A stretch of 25,344 nt of DNA from Alphaproteobacteria bacterium (GCA_030639035.1 DAOWDM010000025.1:1-25344); one strand, 5' to 3'; counted from the stretch's first letter, positions 16,310 through 24,984 are shown. A program made the numbers and translations. Notes: generated by a model not told the origin, from the sequence alone.

Positions 16310-17632
16310 TTAAGCCTCTGTTACAGCCTCATACACCACAGGTTTTACCGCAGGTTTGCTGTCTCCGATATGTATTGCAGCTTTAAGTGTATTAGTAACA
16401 TTTTGAACATCAGCTTCATTTGCTGCATGAACAATTGCTAAAGGAATATCAGTATTCACTTCTTCACCTACACCTATAATTTCTGTAAAGCCTGCTGAGT
16501 AATCAAGTTTCTGCTCAGGATAAGTCCGACCTCCGCCAAGAGTTACGATAGCAAGACCTATGCTTCTAGTATCAACAGCAGTTACAAAACCTGCTCTGTC
16601 AGGATAAATAGGTATAATAACAGGAGCTTTTGGAAGATGTTTTTCAGAATTTTCAATAAAATCTACAGGTCCGCCAAGCTCAGCAACCATTTTACCAAAA
16701 ATTTCAGCAGCTTTTCCACTTGAAAGTGAAGCCTCTAGCTTGTTTTTAGCATCATCTTTATCAACAGCCAATTTTTTCAAAACAAGCAGTTCAGCACAAA
16801 GAGCTATTGTTACTTCATGAAGTCTTTTATCACGATGTTTGCCTGTCAAATAATCAACAGCTTCCTGCATTTCAACTGCATTTCCTGCTGTTCTTCCAAG
16901 AACCTGATTCATGTCTGTAATCAATGCAGTAGTAGGCATTCCTGCACCTTTTGCTACTGAAACAATAGACTGTGCCAAAGAACGTGCATCATCAATGTTC
17001 TCCATAAAAGCACCGCTTCCAACCTTCAAATCCATAATAAGAGCATCAAGACCTGCCGCAAGTTTCTTTGAAAGAATGGAAGCTGTAATAAGCGGAATTG
17101 ATTCAACCGTTGCTGTAACATCTCTAACAGCATAAATGCGTTTGTCCGCAGGAGCTAAATCACTTGTTTGACCAATAATTGCACAGCCAGCACTTTTGAC
17201 TACTTCACGGAATTGCTTTAGCTCGGGAACTGTGTCGTAACCAGGGATACTGTCAAACTTATCTAAAGTTCCCCCTGTATGTCCAAGACCTCTGCCTGAA
17301 ATCATAGGAACATATCCGCCACAAGCCGCCAGCATTGGAGCAAGCATCAAGCTTACTTTATCACCAACACCTCCTGTTGAGTGTTTATCGAGAATTGGAC
17401 CATCGAGACCTGCAGCTTCCCAGTCAAGAACAGAACCAGAAGAAGTCATAGCTCGTGTTAACGCAACTGTTTCATTTTTTTCCATACCACGCAGAAAAAC
17501 AGCCATAGTCAAAGCTGATATCTGACATTCAGAAATAGACCAGTCCGTTATACCCTCTATAAAAAAATCAATTTCTTTATCGGTAAGAGTAGCTCCATCA
17601 CGTTTATGACGAATAATTTCTTGTGGAAACAT
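16310..17632 (-). CDS. deoA: Thymidine phosphorylase
   Basis: DeoA splits thymidine or deoxyuridine with phosphate to base plus deoxyribose-1-phosphate. The 440-residue protein keeps the full active site (own numbering = E. coli minus 1): K83, H84, S85 in DKHSTGGVGD, S94, the signature SGRGLGHTGGTLDK at 112-125, then the Y-x-x-R and S/K pairs in RIYAVRDVTATVESIP and ITASILSKK. Length and ends match E. coli DeoA. AAGGAG lies 11 bases before the ATG at 17632, and the gene follows deoC by 31 bases. Its product should feed DeoB, the next gene. It is the functional reference for the divergent paralogue at 13755-15074. Confidence 0.97.
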   Translation of the reverse strand: MFPQEIIRHKRDGATLTDKEIDFFIEGITDWSISECQISALTMAVFLRGMEKNETVALTRAMTSSGSVLDWEAAGLDGPILDKHSTGGVGDKVSLMLAPMLAACGGYVPMISGRGLGHTGGTLDKFDSIPGYDTVPELKQFREVVKSAGCAIIGQTSDLAPADKRIYAVRDVTATVESIPLITASILSKKLAAGLDALIMDLKVGSGAFMENIDDARSLAQSIVSVAKGAGMPTTALITDMNQVLGRTAGNAVEMQEAVDYLTGKHRDKRLHEVTIALCAELLVLKKLAVDKDDAKNKLEASLSSGKAAEIFGKMVAELGGPVDFIENSEKHLPKAPVIIPIYPDRAGFVTAVDTRSIGLAIVTLGGGRTYPEQKLDYSAGFTEIIGVGEEVNTDIPLAIVHAANEADVQNVTNTLKAAIHIGDSKPAVKPVVYEAVTEA

Positions 17633-17663
17633 AATTAAAAATTCTCCTTAAAAAGTGCCTGCT

Positions 17664-18389
17664 TTAATTTATAGTCTTTAGGTCGTTTAAAAGATTGTTA
17701 TCGCTAAAACGAAAGGTGTCAGGTGATGCCCATCGTATGCCCATAATTAAATCTGCAAGAGAAAGATAATCTTTTGCTTTTTCGATTGTATTGATTCCTC
17801 CTGATGCAGCAAAGCCTGTAGAGCTGCCTGAATCCCTTAACTTTTCCATTATGGCATTTGCAGCCTCGCAAGTAGCAGAAACGGACGTTTTGCCTGTAGA
17901 GGTCATAATAAAATCTGCTCCAGCGTTAATAGAGCAACTGCATGCATCTGTAATACGAAGAGTTTTTTCAAGAACTCCTGTTTCAAGAACAACCTTTAAA
18001 GTAGCTTTTTTTCTAGTAATTTTCTTACATGCAGAAATCATTTTTTTAGCAGTATGAGTGTCGCCGTTAAGAAAAGCCTTGTATGGAAAGACTAAATTAA
18101 TTTCATCTGCTCCATTGAGAATAGCTTGCTTCGTATCTTCTACAACGGCATCAATATTAGTGCTTCCAAATGGGTAATTAACAACTGTTGCAATGCGAAT
18201 TTTTTTGTTATTTAGCTCGTTCTGGCAAAGTTTGATAAAACGAGGCAAGACACAAACAGCAGCTACATGACCAAACGAACCTGTCGCTTGCTGACATAGC
18301 TTGATGATAGCTTTTTCATCATCGTTATCATTTAAACTTGTAAGTTCCAGCAGTTTAATAATGCGTTCTGCTGTGGCTTTATCCGCCAT
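17664..18389 (-). CDS. deoC: Deoxyribose-phosphate aldolase homologue lacking the catalytic residues
   Basis: DeoC normally splits deoxyribose-5-phosphate to acetaldehyde and glyceraldehyde-3-phosphate through a Schiff-base lysine. This 241-residue homologue aligns clearly with E. coli DeoC (LTSLNDNDDE, GADEINLVFPYKAF, LKVVLETGVL, GADFIMTSTGKTSV, TGFAASGGI). All three catalytic residues are replaced: the D102 equivalent is N98, Schiff-base K167 is M162, and K201 is A194. The C-terminal tail ending in Tyr (E. coli Y259) is missing as well. I checked the M, A and N codons in the nucleotide sequence. K167 here corresponds to E. coli K172. The frame is uninterrupted and the ATG directly follows the PNP stop (TAAATG). 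The gene seems maintained, but it should not be an ordinary DERA. Confidence 0.9.
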   Translation of the reverse strand: MADKATAERIIKLLELTSLNDNDDEKAIIKLCQQATGSFGHVAAVCVLPRFIKLCQNELNNKKIRIATVVNYPFGSTNIDAVVEDTKQAILNGADEINLVFPYKAFLNGDTHTAKKMISACKKITRKKATLKVVLETGVLEKTLRITDACSCSINAGADFIMTSTGKTSVSATCEAANAIMEKLRDSGSSTGFAASGGINTIEKAKDYLSLADLIMGIRWASPDTFRFSDNNLLNDLKTIN

Positions 18390-19205
18390 TTAGATTTTCC
18401 TTAAAAAGCCCCTGATGATTACTTTAAGTTTGTCAGCTGCTTTGTTTGCTTGTTCAATAGTTTCTTCATGGCTTTGTCGTTTTTCCACCATGCCAGCTCC
18501 ATAGTTTGTAATAACAGAAACGCCAGCAACTTTAATGCCGCAATGCACAGCAATAAGTGTTTCTGGAGCTGTTGACATGCCGATAGCGTCTCCGCCTATT
18601 GAACGGAAAGTGCGTATTTCAGCTGGTGTTTCAAAATTAGGACCTGATGCCATCAAGTAAACACCTTTAAAAAGCTCTATTTCTTTTTCTTTTGCTGTCT
18701 CTAGAAGAAGTTTACGCATTTCTGGGTCATATGCATAAGTCATGTCAGGAAAACGAGTTCCAGCTTCATCATAATTAGGACCAATCAAAGGATTGAAACC
18801 AGAAATGTTTATATGATCTTCAAGAACCATTAGACTTCCAGGAGGCATATCTTTACGCATGCTTCCTGCTGCATTGGTCAGCAATATTTTCTTAATACCG
18901 TATTTTTGAAAAACACGAATAGGAAGTGCTATTTTGTCAGCAGAGTTGCCTTCGTAATAATGAGCACGCCCCTGCATGCAAATAACTTCAACACCATTAA
19001 GCTTGCCTATAACTAGACGTCCAGCATGTCCTTTAACTGTAGACTGAGGGAATCCTGCCAAAGCATTGTATGATATAATTACTGGATTTTCGATTTCATC
19101 AGCAAGACCACCTAGACCGCTTCCTAGAACAATAGCTACTTCTGGCTTTCTTTCTCCAGCTATTTCTTTGATAACTGCAACAATAGCTCTTACTTGATTC
19201 TTCAT
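18390..19205 (-). CDS. punA: Purine nucleoside phosphorylase, trimeric type
   Basis: This enzyme cleaves inosine, guanosine and their deoxy forms with phosphate. The 271-residue protein belongs to the low-molecular-mass trimeric PNP/MTAP family and not the hexameric DeoD type. It has LGSGLGGLAD (phosphate Ser), VKGHAGRL, GRAHYYEG (His), LTNAAGS, and the base-binding Glu in SGPNFETPAEIRTF with Asn in VITNYGAG. All recognisable active-site positions are kept. AAGGAAAT stands just upstream of the ATG at 19205. It lies 15 bases after cdd and is contiguous with deoC. The tail (EKRQSHEETIEQANKAADKL) is the usual C-terminal helix. Substrate specificity (guanosine/inosine versus methylthioadenosine) favours PNP because of the Asn and the operon context. 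Confidence 0.95.
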   Translation of the reverse strand: MKNQVRAIVAVIKEIAGERKPEVAIVLGSGLGGLADEIENPVIISYNALAGFPQSTVKGHAGRLVIGKLNGVEVICMQGRAHYYEGNSADKIALPIRVFQKYGIKKILLTNAAGSMRKDMPPGSLMVLEDHINISGFNPLIGPNYDEAGTRFPDMTYAYDPEMRKLLLETAKEKEIELFKGVYLMASGPNFETPAEIRTFRSIGGDAIGMSTAPETLIAVHCGIKVAGVSVITNYGAGMVEKRQSHEETIEQANKAADKLKVIIRGFLRKI

Positions 19206-19220
19206 GTTATTTCCTTGTTT

Positions 19221-19619
19221 TTACTTAAAATTTTCTTGACTAAAAGATAAAGGCAACAATTCTTTTAACGTTACCGTTTTTCTTATTCCATTAATATCGC
19301 ATATATGAATTTTTGTATCATCTGAGGCAAGCTCACGAATCCTTTGGCGGCATGCTCCGCATGGAGAAACTAGCTTTTCGCTATCACCCATCACCAGAAC
19401 TTCTGTGATTTTGGTTTCACCAGCTGTAACCATAGCAGAAATAGCCGACTGCTCTGCACATGTTCCCGATGGATAAGCTGCATTTTCAACATTGCACCCA
19501 GAATAAAGCTGTCCGTTTTCACCTCTAACAACTGCCCCGACATTGAATTTAGAATATGGTGCATAGGCATGTTTCATTGCAGTACGTGCCATTTGAATCA
19601 TTTCATTTTTATTATTCAT
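19221..19619 (-). CDS. cdd: Cytidine deaminase
   Basis: Cdd deaminates cytidine and deoxycytidine to uridine and deoxyuridine. The 132-residue protein is the short tetrameric zinc form: C54-A55-E56 (TCAEQSAI) gives a zinc ligand and the catalytic Glu, and PCGACRQ gives C87 and C90. The N-terminal YAPYSKFNVGAV and GCNVENAAYPSG motifs are present. It is the first gene of the leftward nucleoside operon. No convincing ribosome site precedes the ATG at 19619; a second ATG at residue 7 lacks one too. Deoxyuridine made here can go to DeoA, and the uracil released can go to Upp, encoded divergently. Confidence 0.96.
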   Translation of the reverse strand: MNNKNEMIQMARTAMKHAYAPYSKFNVGAVVRGENGQLYSGCNVENAAYPSGTCAEQSAISAMVTAGETKITEVLVMGDSEKLVSPCGACRQRIRELASDDTKIHICDINGIRKTVTLKELLPLSFSQENFK

Positions 19620-19786
19620 TATGAAAATACTGTTTTTAAATTAAAAATTAAACCTTGAGTACATTTATATATGATTTTTTTTTAGAAAAATAGTATTGAT
19701 TTGTTACATGCTAGAGTATTTTCAGGTATAACTTCTAGTAATTGCAACATGCAAGCAAATATTTTTATTGGTATAGGAATTTAACA
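19620..19786. promoter_or_regulatory. Divergent control region between cdd operon and upp
   Basis: This is 167 AT-rich bases separating the two divergent starts. For upp, the plus strand has TATAAC at 19727-19732 with a weak -35 (TTACAT, 17-base spacing) and AGGA at 19775-19778, eight bases before the ATG. The same GGTATAAC block reads GTTATACC on the minus strand and could serve as a leftward -10 with TTGCAT 18 bases upstream, so overlapping promoters are possible. TTGCA-ACA-TGCAA at 19742-19754 is a small inverted repeat that could bind a regulator. All promoter calls here are weak. Confidence 0.4.
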
Positions 19787-20446
19787 ATGAAAAAAGCTGA
19801 CGGTTTTTCAAAAGTTTACATTGTGGATCATCCTTTGATTCAGCATAAATTAACACGTATGCGTGATGTTGAAACTTCAACACGTACTTTTAGAGCTTTG
19901 CTCAAAGAAATTGCATTGCTTATGGGATACGAGGCAACACGCACTTTACCTCTAGCACATGCTCCAATAGAAACTCCTGTATGCAAAATGGAAAAAGCCC
20001 CTGTAATAGCGGGCAAAAAACTAACCATTGTTCCAATTTTAAGAGCTGGAATCGGAATGGCTGACGGTTTGCTTGAACTTGTTCCATCTGCTCGTGTAGG
20101 TCATATCGGAATGTATCGAGATGAAAAAACATTAAAACCTGTTCAATATCTTGTGAAAATCCCTACTACAACAGGCAGGCTTTTTATTCTGGTTGACCCT
20201 ATGCTTGCAACAGGCAACTCAGCAGTGGCAGCGGTTGATATTCTTTTAGACAAGGGAATCCATTTAGAAAACATTGTGTTTATGGCTTTAGTTGCAGCTC
20301 CTGAGGGACTGAAGGTTTTCAAAGAATCACACCCAGATGTTCCTGTATATTTAGCATCACTAGATGAAAAGCTTAACGAAAACGCATATATTGTCCCTGG
20401 GCTTGGCGATGCAGGAGACAGACTTTTTGGAACAAAAGCAGGTTAA
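19787..20446 (+). CDS. upp: Uracil phosphoribosyltransferase
   Basis: Upp converts uracil and PRPP to UMP in pyrimidine salvage. The protein from the ATG at 19787 is 219 residues, near the usual 208-210. Motifs: VPILRAGIGMADG (uracil-site region), the PRPP loop ILVDPMLATGNSA at about 134-146, LVAAPEGL, and the C-terminal IVPGLGDAGDRLFGT that contacts uracil. In E. coli the PRPP loop reads ATGGS, so this enzyme has Asn for the second Gly. I reject an ATG 15 codons upstream because it lacks a ribosome site, whereas AGGA is well placed for 19787. Divergent placement next to the nucleoside operon suits recapture of uracil made by Cdd and DeoA. Confidence 0.97.
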   Translation: MKKADGFSKVYIVDHPLIQHKLTRMRDVETSTRTFRALLKEIALLMGYEATRTLPLAHAPIETPVCKMEKAPVIAGKKLTIVPILRAGIGMADGLLELVPSARVGHIGMYRDEKTLKPVQYLVKIPTTTGRLFILVDPMLATGNSAVAAVDILLDKGIHLENIVFMALVAAPEGLKVFKESHPDVPVYLASLDEKLNENAYIVPGLGDAGDRLFGTKAG

Positions 20447-20486
20447 TTTTTTTGAACTGTATCTGCTATTATATAAGGTGGGATAA

Positions 20487-23400
20487 GTGAAAAACATTAT
20501 CTTAGGCATATTTCTTTTATTAGTTTCTGCTGTTTGGGCTGTTTTTTGGCTTCCTTCAGCAATTGACTGGAACAATTATAAGGGAAAAATAACTGCCCAA
20601 GTTGAAGAAATAACGGGCAGAAAGCTTGTTATTGATGGAAACATTGCATTTTCTGTTTTTCCATATCCTGTTCTGTCTGTTAGCAAAGCAAAGCTTATGA
20701 ATGTTAAAGGAGGAACTAGTGAATATATGGTTTCTCTTGATGAGCTGAACATTCATGTTGCTTTATGGCCGTTGCTGGTCGGACAGATACAAATGGAGAA
20801 GGTTTTCCTTGTTAAACCAAACATATTCCTTGAAGAACTGCCTGATGGAGAATTAAACTGGAAGCTCAAATTCCTTAAAACAGATAGTAAAAAAGCTTTT
20901 CAAGACTTTCAAGTGGGTACGAAAAAAGCTGTTGCAGCAGTACAGTTTGACAGTGTTATTATTAAAGATGGAACTCTTGTATATAAAAATTCTAAATTAG
21001 GTATAGAAAAAACATTTTCAAATGTTAATGCTGAAATTATTGCAAAAACACTTAAAGGTCCATTTAATATAGAGGGAAATGTTTCCTATAATAAAATACC
21101 AATAGGATACAAACTTTCTATTGGAAAGCTTATTCCTGATGGAGGCACAGAAGTTAACATTGTAATCAGCCACTTAAAAACAGAAACAATTGTTACTTTT
21201 GGAGGTGTGCTGTCTCAACTTTCTGCCAAACAATCCTTAAATGGAAATCTTTCAATTGACATACCAAAGCCTATCGCTCTTGCGTCTATTTTGTTTCCAG
21301 AAAGTTCATTGCCTCCCACATTAGACATACCTTTCAGCCTTAAATCTTCTGCCGATATTTCCCCCCAAATGGTTAAACTTAACGGCTGTATTATACGTTT
21401 TGACAACAGTCTTGTTCAAAAAGGAGCACAAAGCACAGCTTCTGGAGGTCTGAAATTTATACCTGCTGCTTATTCTAAAACTGATAAAAAAGAACCTCAT
21501 ACAGTTAATGCTACATTTAAATTTAACAAGCTGTATCTTGACCAGTGGGCAGATGCGTTAATATATATTTCTTCTAATAAATCCGAAACAAAACGAGAAT
21601 CAATACTCGAGCTGTTTTCTGATTTTTCAGGGGACATTAATATTGAAGCTATAGAAGCTCCTTATCGTAAAAATGTAATGCGTCAGGTGAATTTAAGTCT
21701 TGGGTTTACTGGTAAAAATGAAATTCTTGTTAATAAAGCTTCTGCCTTAGCTCCAGGCGGTTCAAGCATTTTTGTATCAGGCAAGCTGTCATCAAAAAAC
21801 GAAAAGCCATATATAGACGGTTCTGTTAATCTCACTGTAGATAAAATGAAAGATTTCATCAAATGGTTTTCTGATTTTCCTCTAAACATTTCACGAAAAC
21901 GCAGCCTTGCTTCCGAGATTAAATTTAAAATCACAGGAACAGATGAAGATTTAAGAATTTCAGATTTTTCTGCTAAAATTGATAAAAGCAACCTTGAAGG
22001 TGAAGCAAACATTAGCTTTGGAGCTCGTCCTTCTATAGGGCTTCTTTTAGGGGTAGACGATTTTAATCTTGATGCTTACCTGCCAGAAGATATAACAGAT
22101 ATAGGAAAAAAGAAACATTCCAGAGAAACATCTATTAATGAAGCTTTTGCTCAAGTTTTTAACAAATTTTCGGCATTATTTCCCAAATTTTCTGTGCTAA
22201 ATGATTTTGATGCTAATGTACGCTCTAGTTTTTCAAGCGTTACTTACGGCGGAATTCCAATGAAAGATGTCGGGTTGGATTTTTCTCTTTTAAATGGGGA
22301 GTTAAACCTCAATAGGGCTAAGGTTGGAGAAACTTTAGGAACTCGCTTTTCTTTTAAAGGTGGGATTTCTGGCTTTGGTTCTGTTCCACAATTTAAAAAC
22401 TTTAGTTATAATTTTTATGGAGCAAAAATAGGTCGTCTTGCACATAAGTTGAAAATAAAGCTTCCAGTTGATGCTAAATATTTCACAAATGTTGAGCTTA
22501 TCGGCGAGGCAACAGGGAGCCCTGATAAACTGGAAATCGATGCTCTTAGCAAAACAAGCGGAATAAGCATCAAAACCAAAGGTTCGATTGTTAAAAAGGA
22601 GAATGATTTTACCTATAATCTTGCTTTAGAAGTGAGGCATAATAAATTTAGAAGTTTTGTTCGGCTTTTTAATAAAAAATACAGACCAGCTGGCAAAGTT
22701 CTTGGCATTCTAAAGGCAACCGCAAACATAACTGGCGACAATAAAACTGTGGATTTTTCAGATATTGATTTTAGCATTGGGCTGCATAAAATCAAAGGAA
22801 CAGCTGCATTTGACTTTAATAAAAAACGTCCTCAAATAAAAGCCAAGCTTACAGGAAATGATTTACATATTTCTAAATTCCTGCAAAAGAAAAAAGAATT
22901 TGCTAAAAAAAGCAATATAGCTCCATGGTCAAAAACTCCTGTAGATTTATCATGGTTTGACCTAGCTGACATAGAAATGTCTTTAAACGCTGAAAAAATC
23001 ACTTATAAATCTCTAGAAATTGAACAGCCAAAACTAGTGTTTTCTATTACAGATAGAATTGCAAAAATCAAAAAATTGACTGGCGAATATAATAATGGAG
23101 ACCTTGAGGGTTCAGGAACTATCGATTCTTCTGGCATCACACATGAAATAGATGGAAAAATAACACTGTTTGATTCCAAAGTGTTTTCAAAACTATTTGA
23201 TAACAATCTGATAAATGTCGACAATGGCAATCTTGAGCTTAATCTTGAATTTTCTCTTTCAGGTCAAAATGTTTATGAGTGGATAACAAAAGCTGATGGG
23301 AATGGAGAATTTATCATCAAAGGCGGCACGCTTATTGGTTTTTCTATGGAAGATATAAGTGCAGAATTAAGCAAGAGACGAACACCTGACAATTTACATG

Positions 23401-24731
23401 AAACTCTCGAAACTTTTATTTCTTCTGAAAAAACAACTTTGATGAAAAAAGCTAAAGGTGAAATAGCTATTGATAAAGGTCATATTAAAGCTCTTAAAAA
23501 CAAAATAAATACAGACTTTGGAAATATTAATATGTCGGTTGCTATGGATTTAAAAAAATGGTCGGTTGATTCTAATTTGGTTTTATTGTTTCCAAAGCTT
23601 GAGGATATTCCTAATTTTAGCATTAAAACACAAGGGAATCTCAGCAATCTGGAAAAGACATATAATATTGATGAGTTGAAAGAATATTTTGCTAGCTTAA
23701 AACAGCAAGATGATGAAATAGCCGAAGCTAAAGCTAAAGCTGAAAAAGCTGCTGCTATTGCAAAAGCCGCCCGAGAAGCTGCTGTGCATGATATAAATGG
23801 AATGTTGGAAACAGCTAATGAAATTTATAATGAAATTACAGTTTTTTCCAAGTCGGCAGCAATATCTTCTACAAAAGCAAAGACCGATGCTGAGTTTGTT
23901 CCAAAAGCAAAGGTTTTTGTATCTGCGGTTGAAATACATGCTAAAGCAGCTAAAGCAGTCTTATCTGTTGCGGATTTTGCTGTTTCAGATATAAAAAGTG
24001 TTCTTGAAGAAGCAAAAAACGCAAAAAGTGCAGAAGAAGCCAAAGAAACCGTAAAAAAAGCAGAAAAAGCCATTGAAAGAATACAATTAGCTTTGAAAGA
24101 TGCAAAAAAAATCGCAAACGCTATTAAAGTTACGACCGAACCAATAAGCAAAATAATATCAAAAACTATAACGGAAATTACAGCCAAAGCAGAAATATCA
24201 TCAATAAAAGTTTCTGCTGCAATTGATGAAATTAAAACCACAGCTGAACAAGCCATGAAAGTGTTTACACAAGCCTCTATCGATATTCAGTTTGTTGACG
24301 ATATCGAAGATGCAGAGTCTCAGCTTGACACGTTTTTCAAAAGTGTTGAAAAAGAAGCTTCTTATGCTGATAAGTCAGCTAAAGAAACAAAAACAGCTAT
24401 GGTTGAAATAAAAAAAGCCAAAAGCATTGTTTCGGTGAGAAATGCTTTTAAAAAGATAGAGCTGTCCGTTAAAAAAACTGAAACAAATCTTGTAGAAATT
24501 AAGAACTTTTTTAATTCTATAAAAACTTTTGCCAAAATCATTTATAATGTAAGAGCAAAAAAAGAAACTGAAGAAGGCTTAAAAAACGAGACTAAAATTA
24601 AAAAAGAAACATCTCGCCATCAAGAAAATGCTGATGATGACAATGACTATTATTACGAAGAATATGAAGAAGATGAAGAGCATGAGCAGGAAGGTCTTAT
24701 AAAAACCCACAAAGGAATCTATAAATACTAG
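20487..24731 (+). CDS. AsmA-family envelope protein with long helical C-terminal extension
   Basis: AsmA-type proteins are inner-membrane-anchored periplasmic proteins linked to outer-membrane lipid homeostasis. The 1414-residue product starts with one membrane anchor (about residues 4-22, IILGIFLLLVSAVWAVFW) and the AsmA N-terminal motif with TGRKLVIDGNI. Long beta-rich repetitive sequence follows to about 1060, and an AsmA C-terminal domain is seen near 910-980 (including NGEFIIKGGTLIGFSMEDIS). Residues about 1070-1370 are an Ala/Lys/Glu-rich predicted helical region (EAKAKAEKAAAIAKAAREAA), then a very acidic tail (EEYEEDEEHEQE) and a basic end. I know of no such extension in standard AsmA proteins. 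Start GTG at 20487 has AAGGTGG five bases upstream. It lies 40 bases after upp and may be cotranscribed. Confidence 0.9.
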   Translation: MKNIILGIFLLLVSAVWAVFWLPSAIDWNNYKGKITAQVEEITGRKLVIDGNIAFSVFPYPVLSVSKAKLMNVKGGTSEYMVSLDELNIHVALWPLLVGQIQMEKVFLVKPNIFLEELPDGELNWKLKFLKTDSKKAFQDFQVGTKKAVAAVQFDSVIIKDGTLVYKNSKLGIEKTFSNVNAEIIAKTLKGPFNIEGNVSYNKIPIGYKLSIGKLIPDGGTEVNIVISHLKTETIVTFGGVLSQLSAKQSLNGNLSIDIPKPIALASILFPESSLPPTLDIPFSLKSSADISPQMVKLNGCIIRFDNSLVQKGAQSTASGGLKFIPAAYSKTDKKEPHTVNATFKFNKLYLDQWADALIYISSNKSETKRESILELFSDFSGDINIEAIEAPYRKNVMRQVNLSLGFTGKNEILVNKASALAPGGSSIFVSGKLSSKNEKPYIDGSVNLTVDKMKDFIKWFSDFPLNISRKRSLASEIKFKITGTDEDLRISDFSAKIDKSNLEGEANISFGARPSIGLLLGVDDFNLDAYLPEDITDIGKKKHSRETSINEAFAQVFNKFSALFPKFSVLNDFDANVRSSFSSVTYGGIPMKDVGLDFSLLNGELNLNRAKVGETLGTRFSFKGGISGFGSVPQFKNFSYNFYGAKIGRLAHKLKIKLPVDAKYFTNVELIGEATGSPDKLEIDALSKTSGISIKTKGSIVKKENDFTYNLALEVRHNKFRSFVRLFNKKYRPAGKVLGILKATANITGDNKTVDFSDIDFSIGLHKIKGTAAFDFNKKRPQIKAKLTGNDLHISKFLQKKKEFAKKSNIAPWSKTPVDLSWFDLADIEMSLNAEKITYKSLEIEQPKLVFSITDRIAKIKKLTGEYNNGDLEGSGTIDSSGITHEIDGKITLFDSKVFSKLFDNNLINVDNGNLELNLEFSLSGQNVYEWITKADGNGEFIIKGGTLIGFSMEDISAELSKRRTPDNLHETLETFISSEKTTLMKKAKGEIAIDKGHIKALKNKINTDFGNINMSVAMDLKKWSVDSNLVLLFPKLEDIPNFSIKTQGNLSNLEKTYNIDELKEYFASLKQQDDEIAEAKAKAEKAAAIAKAAREAAVHDINGMLETANEIYNEITVFSKSAAISSTKAKTDAEFVPKAKVFVSAVEIHAKAAKAVLSVADFAVSDIKSVLEEAKNAKSAEEAKETVKKAEKAIERIQLALKDAKKIANAIKVTTEPISKIISKTITEITAKAEISSIKVSAAIDEIKTTAEQAMKVFTQASIDIQFVDDIEDAESQLDTFFKSVEKEASYADKSAKETKTAMVEIKKAKSIVSVRNAFKKIELSVKKTETNLVEIKNFFNSIKTFAKIIYNVRAKKETEEGLKNETKIKKETSRHQENADDDNDYYYEEYEEDEEHEQEGLIKTHKGIYKY

Positions 24732-24760
24732 GCTAAACAAATGACAACCCCACGCCTCCG

Positions 24761-24843
24761 CCGTCATTCTCAGCCAAAGGCTGGGAATCCAGAGCCTTTC
24801 TAAGGAAGACTGGATACCCGAAATTGAAATTTCGAGTATGACG
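24761..24843. repeat. Imperfect palindromic repeat element, 83 bp
   Basis: Terminal arms CGTCATTCTC (24762-24771) and GAGTATGACG (24834-24843) pair at 9 of 10 positions. Two nested hairpins lie inside: CAGCC-AAA-GGCTG (24771-24783) and CGAAATT-GA-AATTTCG (24819-24834, perfect). It starts 30 bases after the AsmA stop, so it may shape the 3' end of that transcript. The design is that of short dispersed palindromic elements; dispersal cannot be tested in this window. Confidence 0.7.
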
Positions 24844-24892
24844 ATAGATTGGGGAATGACGACAACCTTTACCGTCATTTTGAACACCTCCG

Positions 24893-24984
24893 CCGTCATT
24901 CTGAGAAGCGAAGCGACCTCTCACCGTCATTCTGAGGAGCGAAGCGACCTCTCACCGTCATTCTGAGGAGCGAAGCGACGTGAG
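24893..24984. repeat. Three tandem copies of a 31-bp unit
   Basis: The unit begins CCGTCATTCTGAGGAGCGAA and ends GCGACCTCTCA. Copies are 24893-24923, 24924-24954 and 24955-24984; the first has one internal A for G and the third diverges at its 3' end. They abut without spacers, so this is not a CRISPR array. A shorter related piece (CCGTCATTTTGA) lies at 24872, and the same CCGTCATTCT opens the element at 24761. Confidence 0.92.

Noticed and set aside
16310..17632. Possibility that both deoA copies are recent duplicates or an assembly artefact
   Set aside because: The two proteins differ throughout their length with patterned active-site changes, so they are old paralogues and not a duplicated assembly segment.
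24579..24930. Minus-strand open frames over the AsmA tail and repeat cluster
   Set aside because: They run through palindromic repeats and antisense to the AsmA tail, with no ribosome site or recognisable domain.
24893..24984. CRISPR-like direct repeats
   Set aside because: The three 31-bp copies abut each other with no unique spacers, and there is no leader or cas gene.
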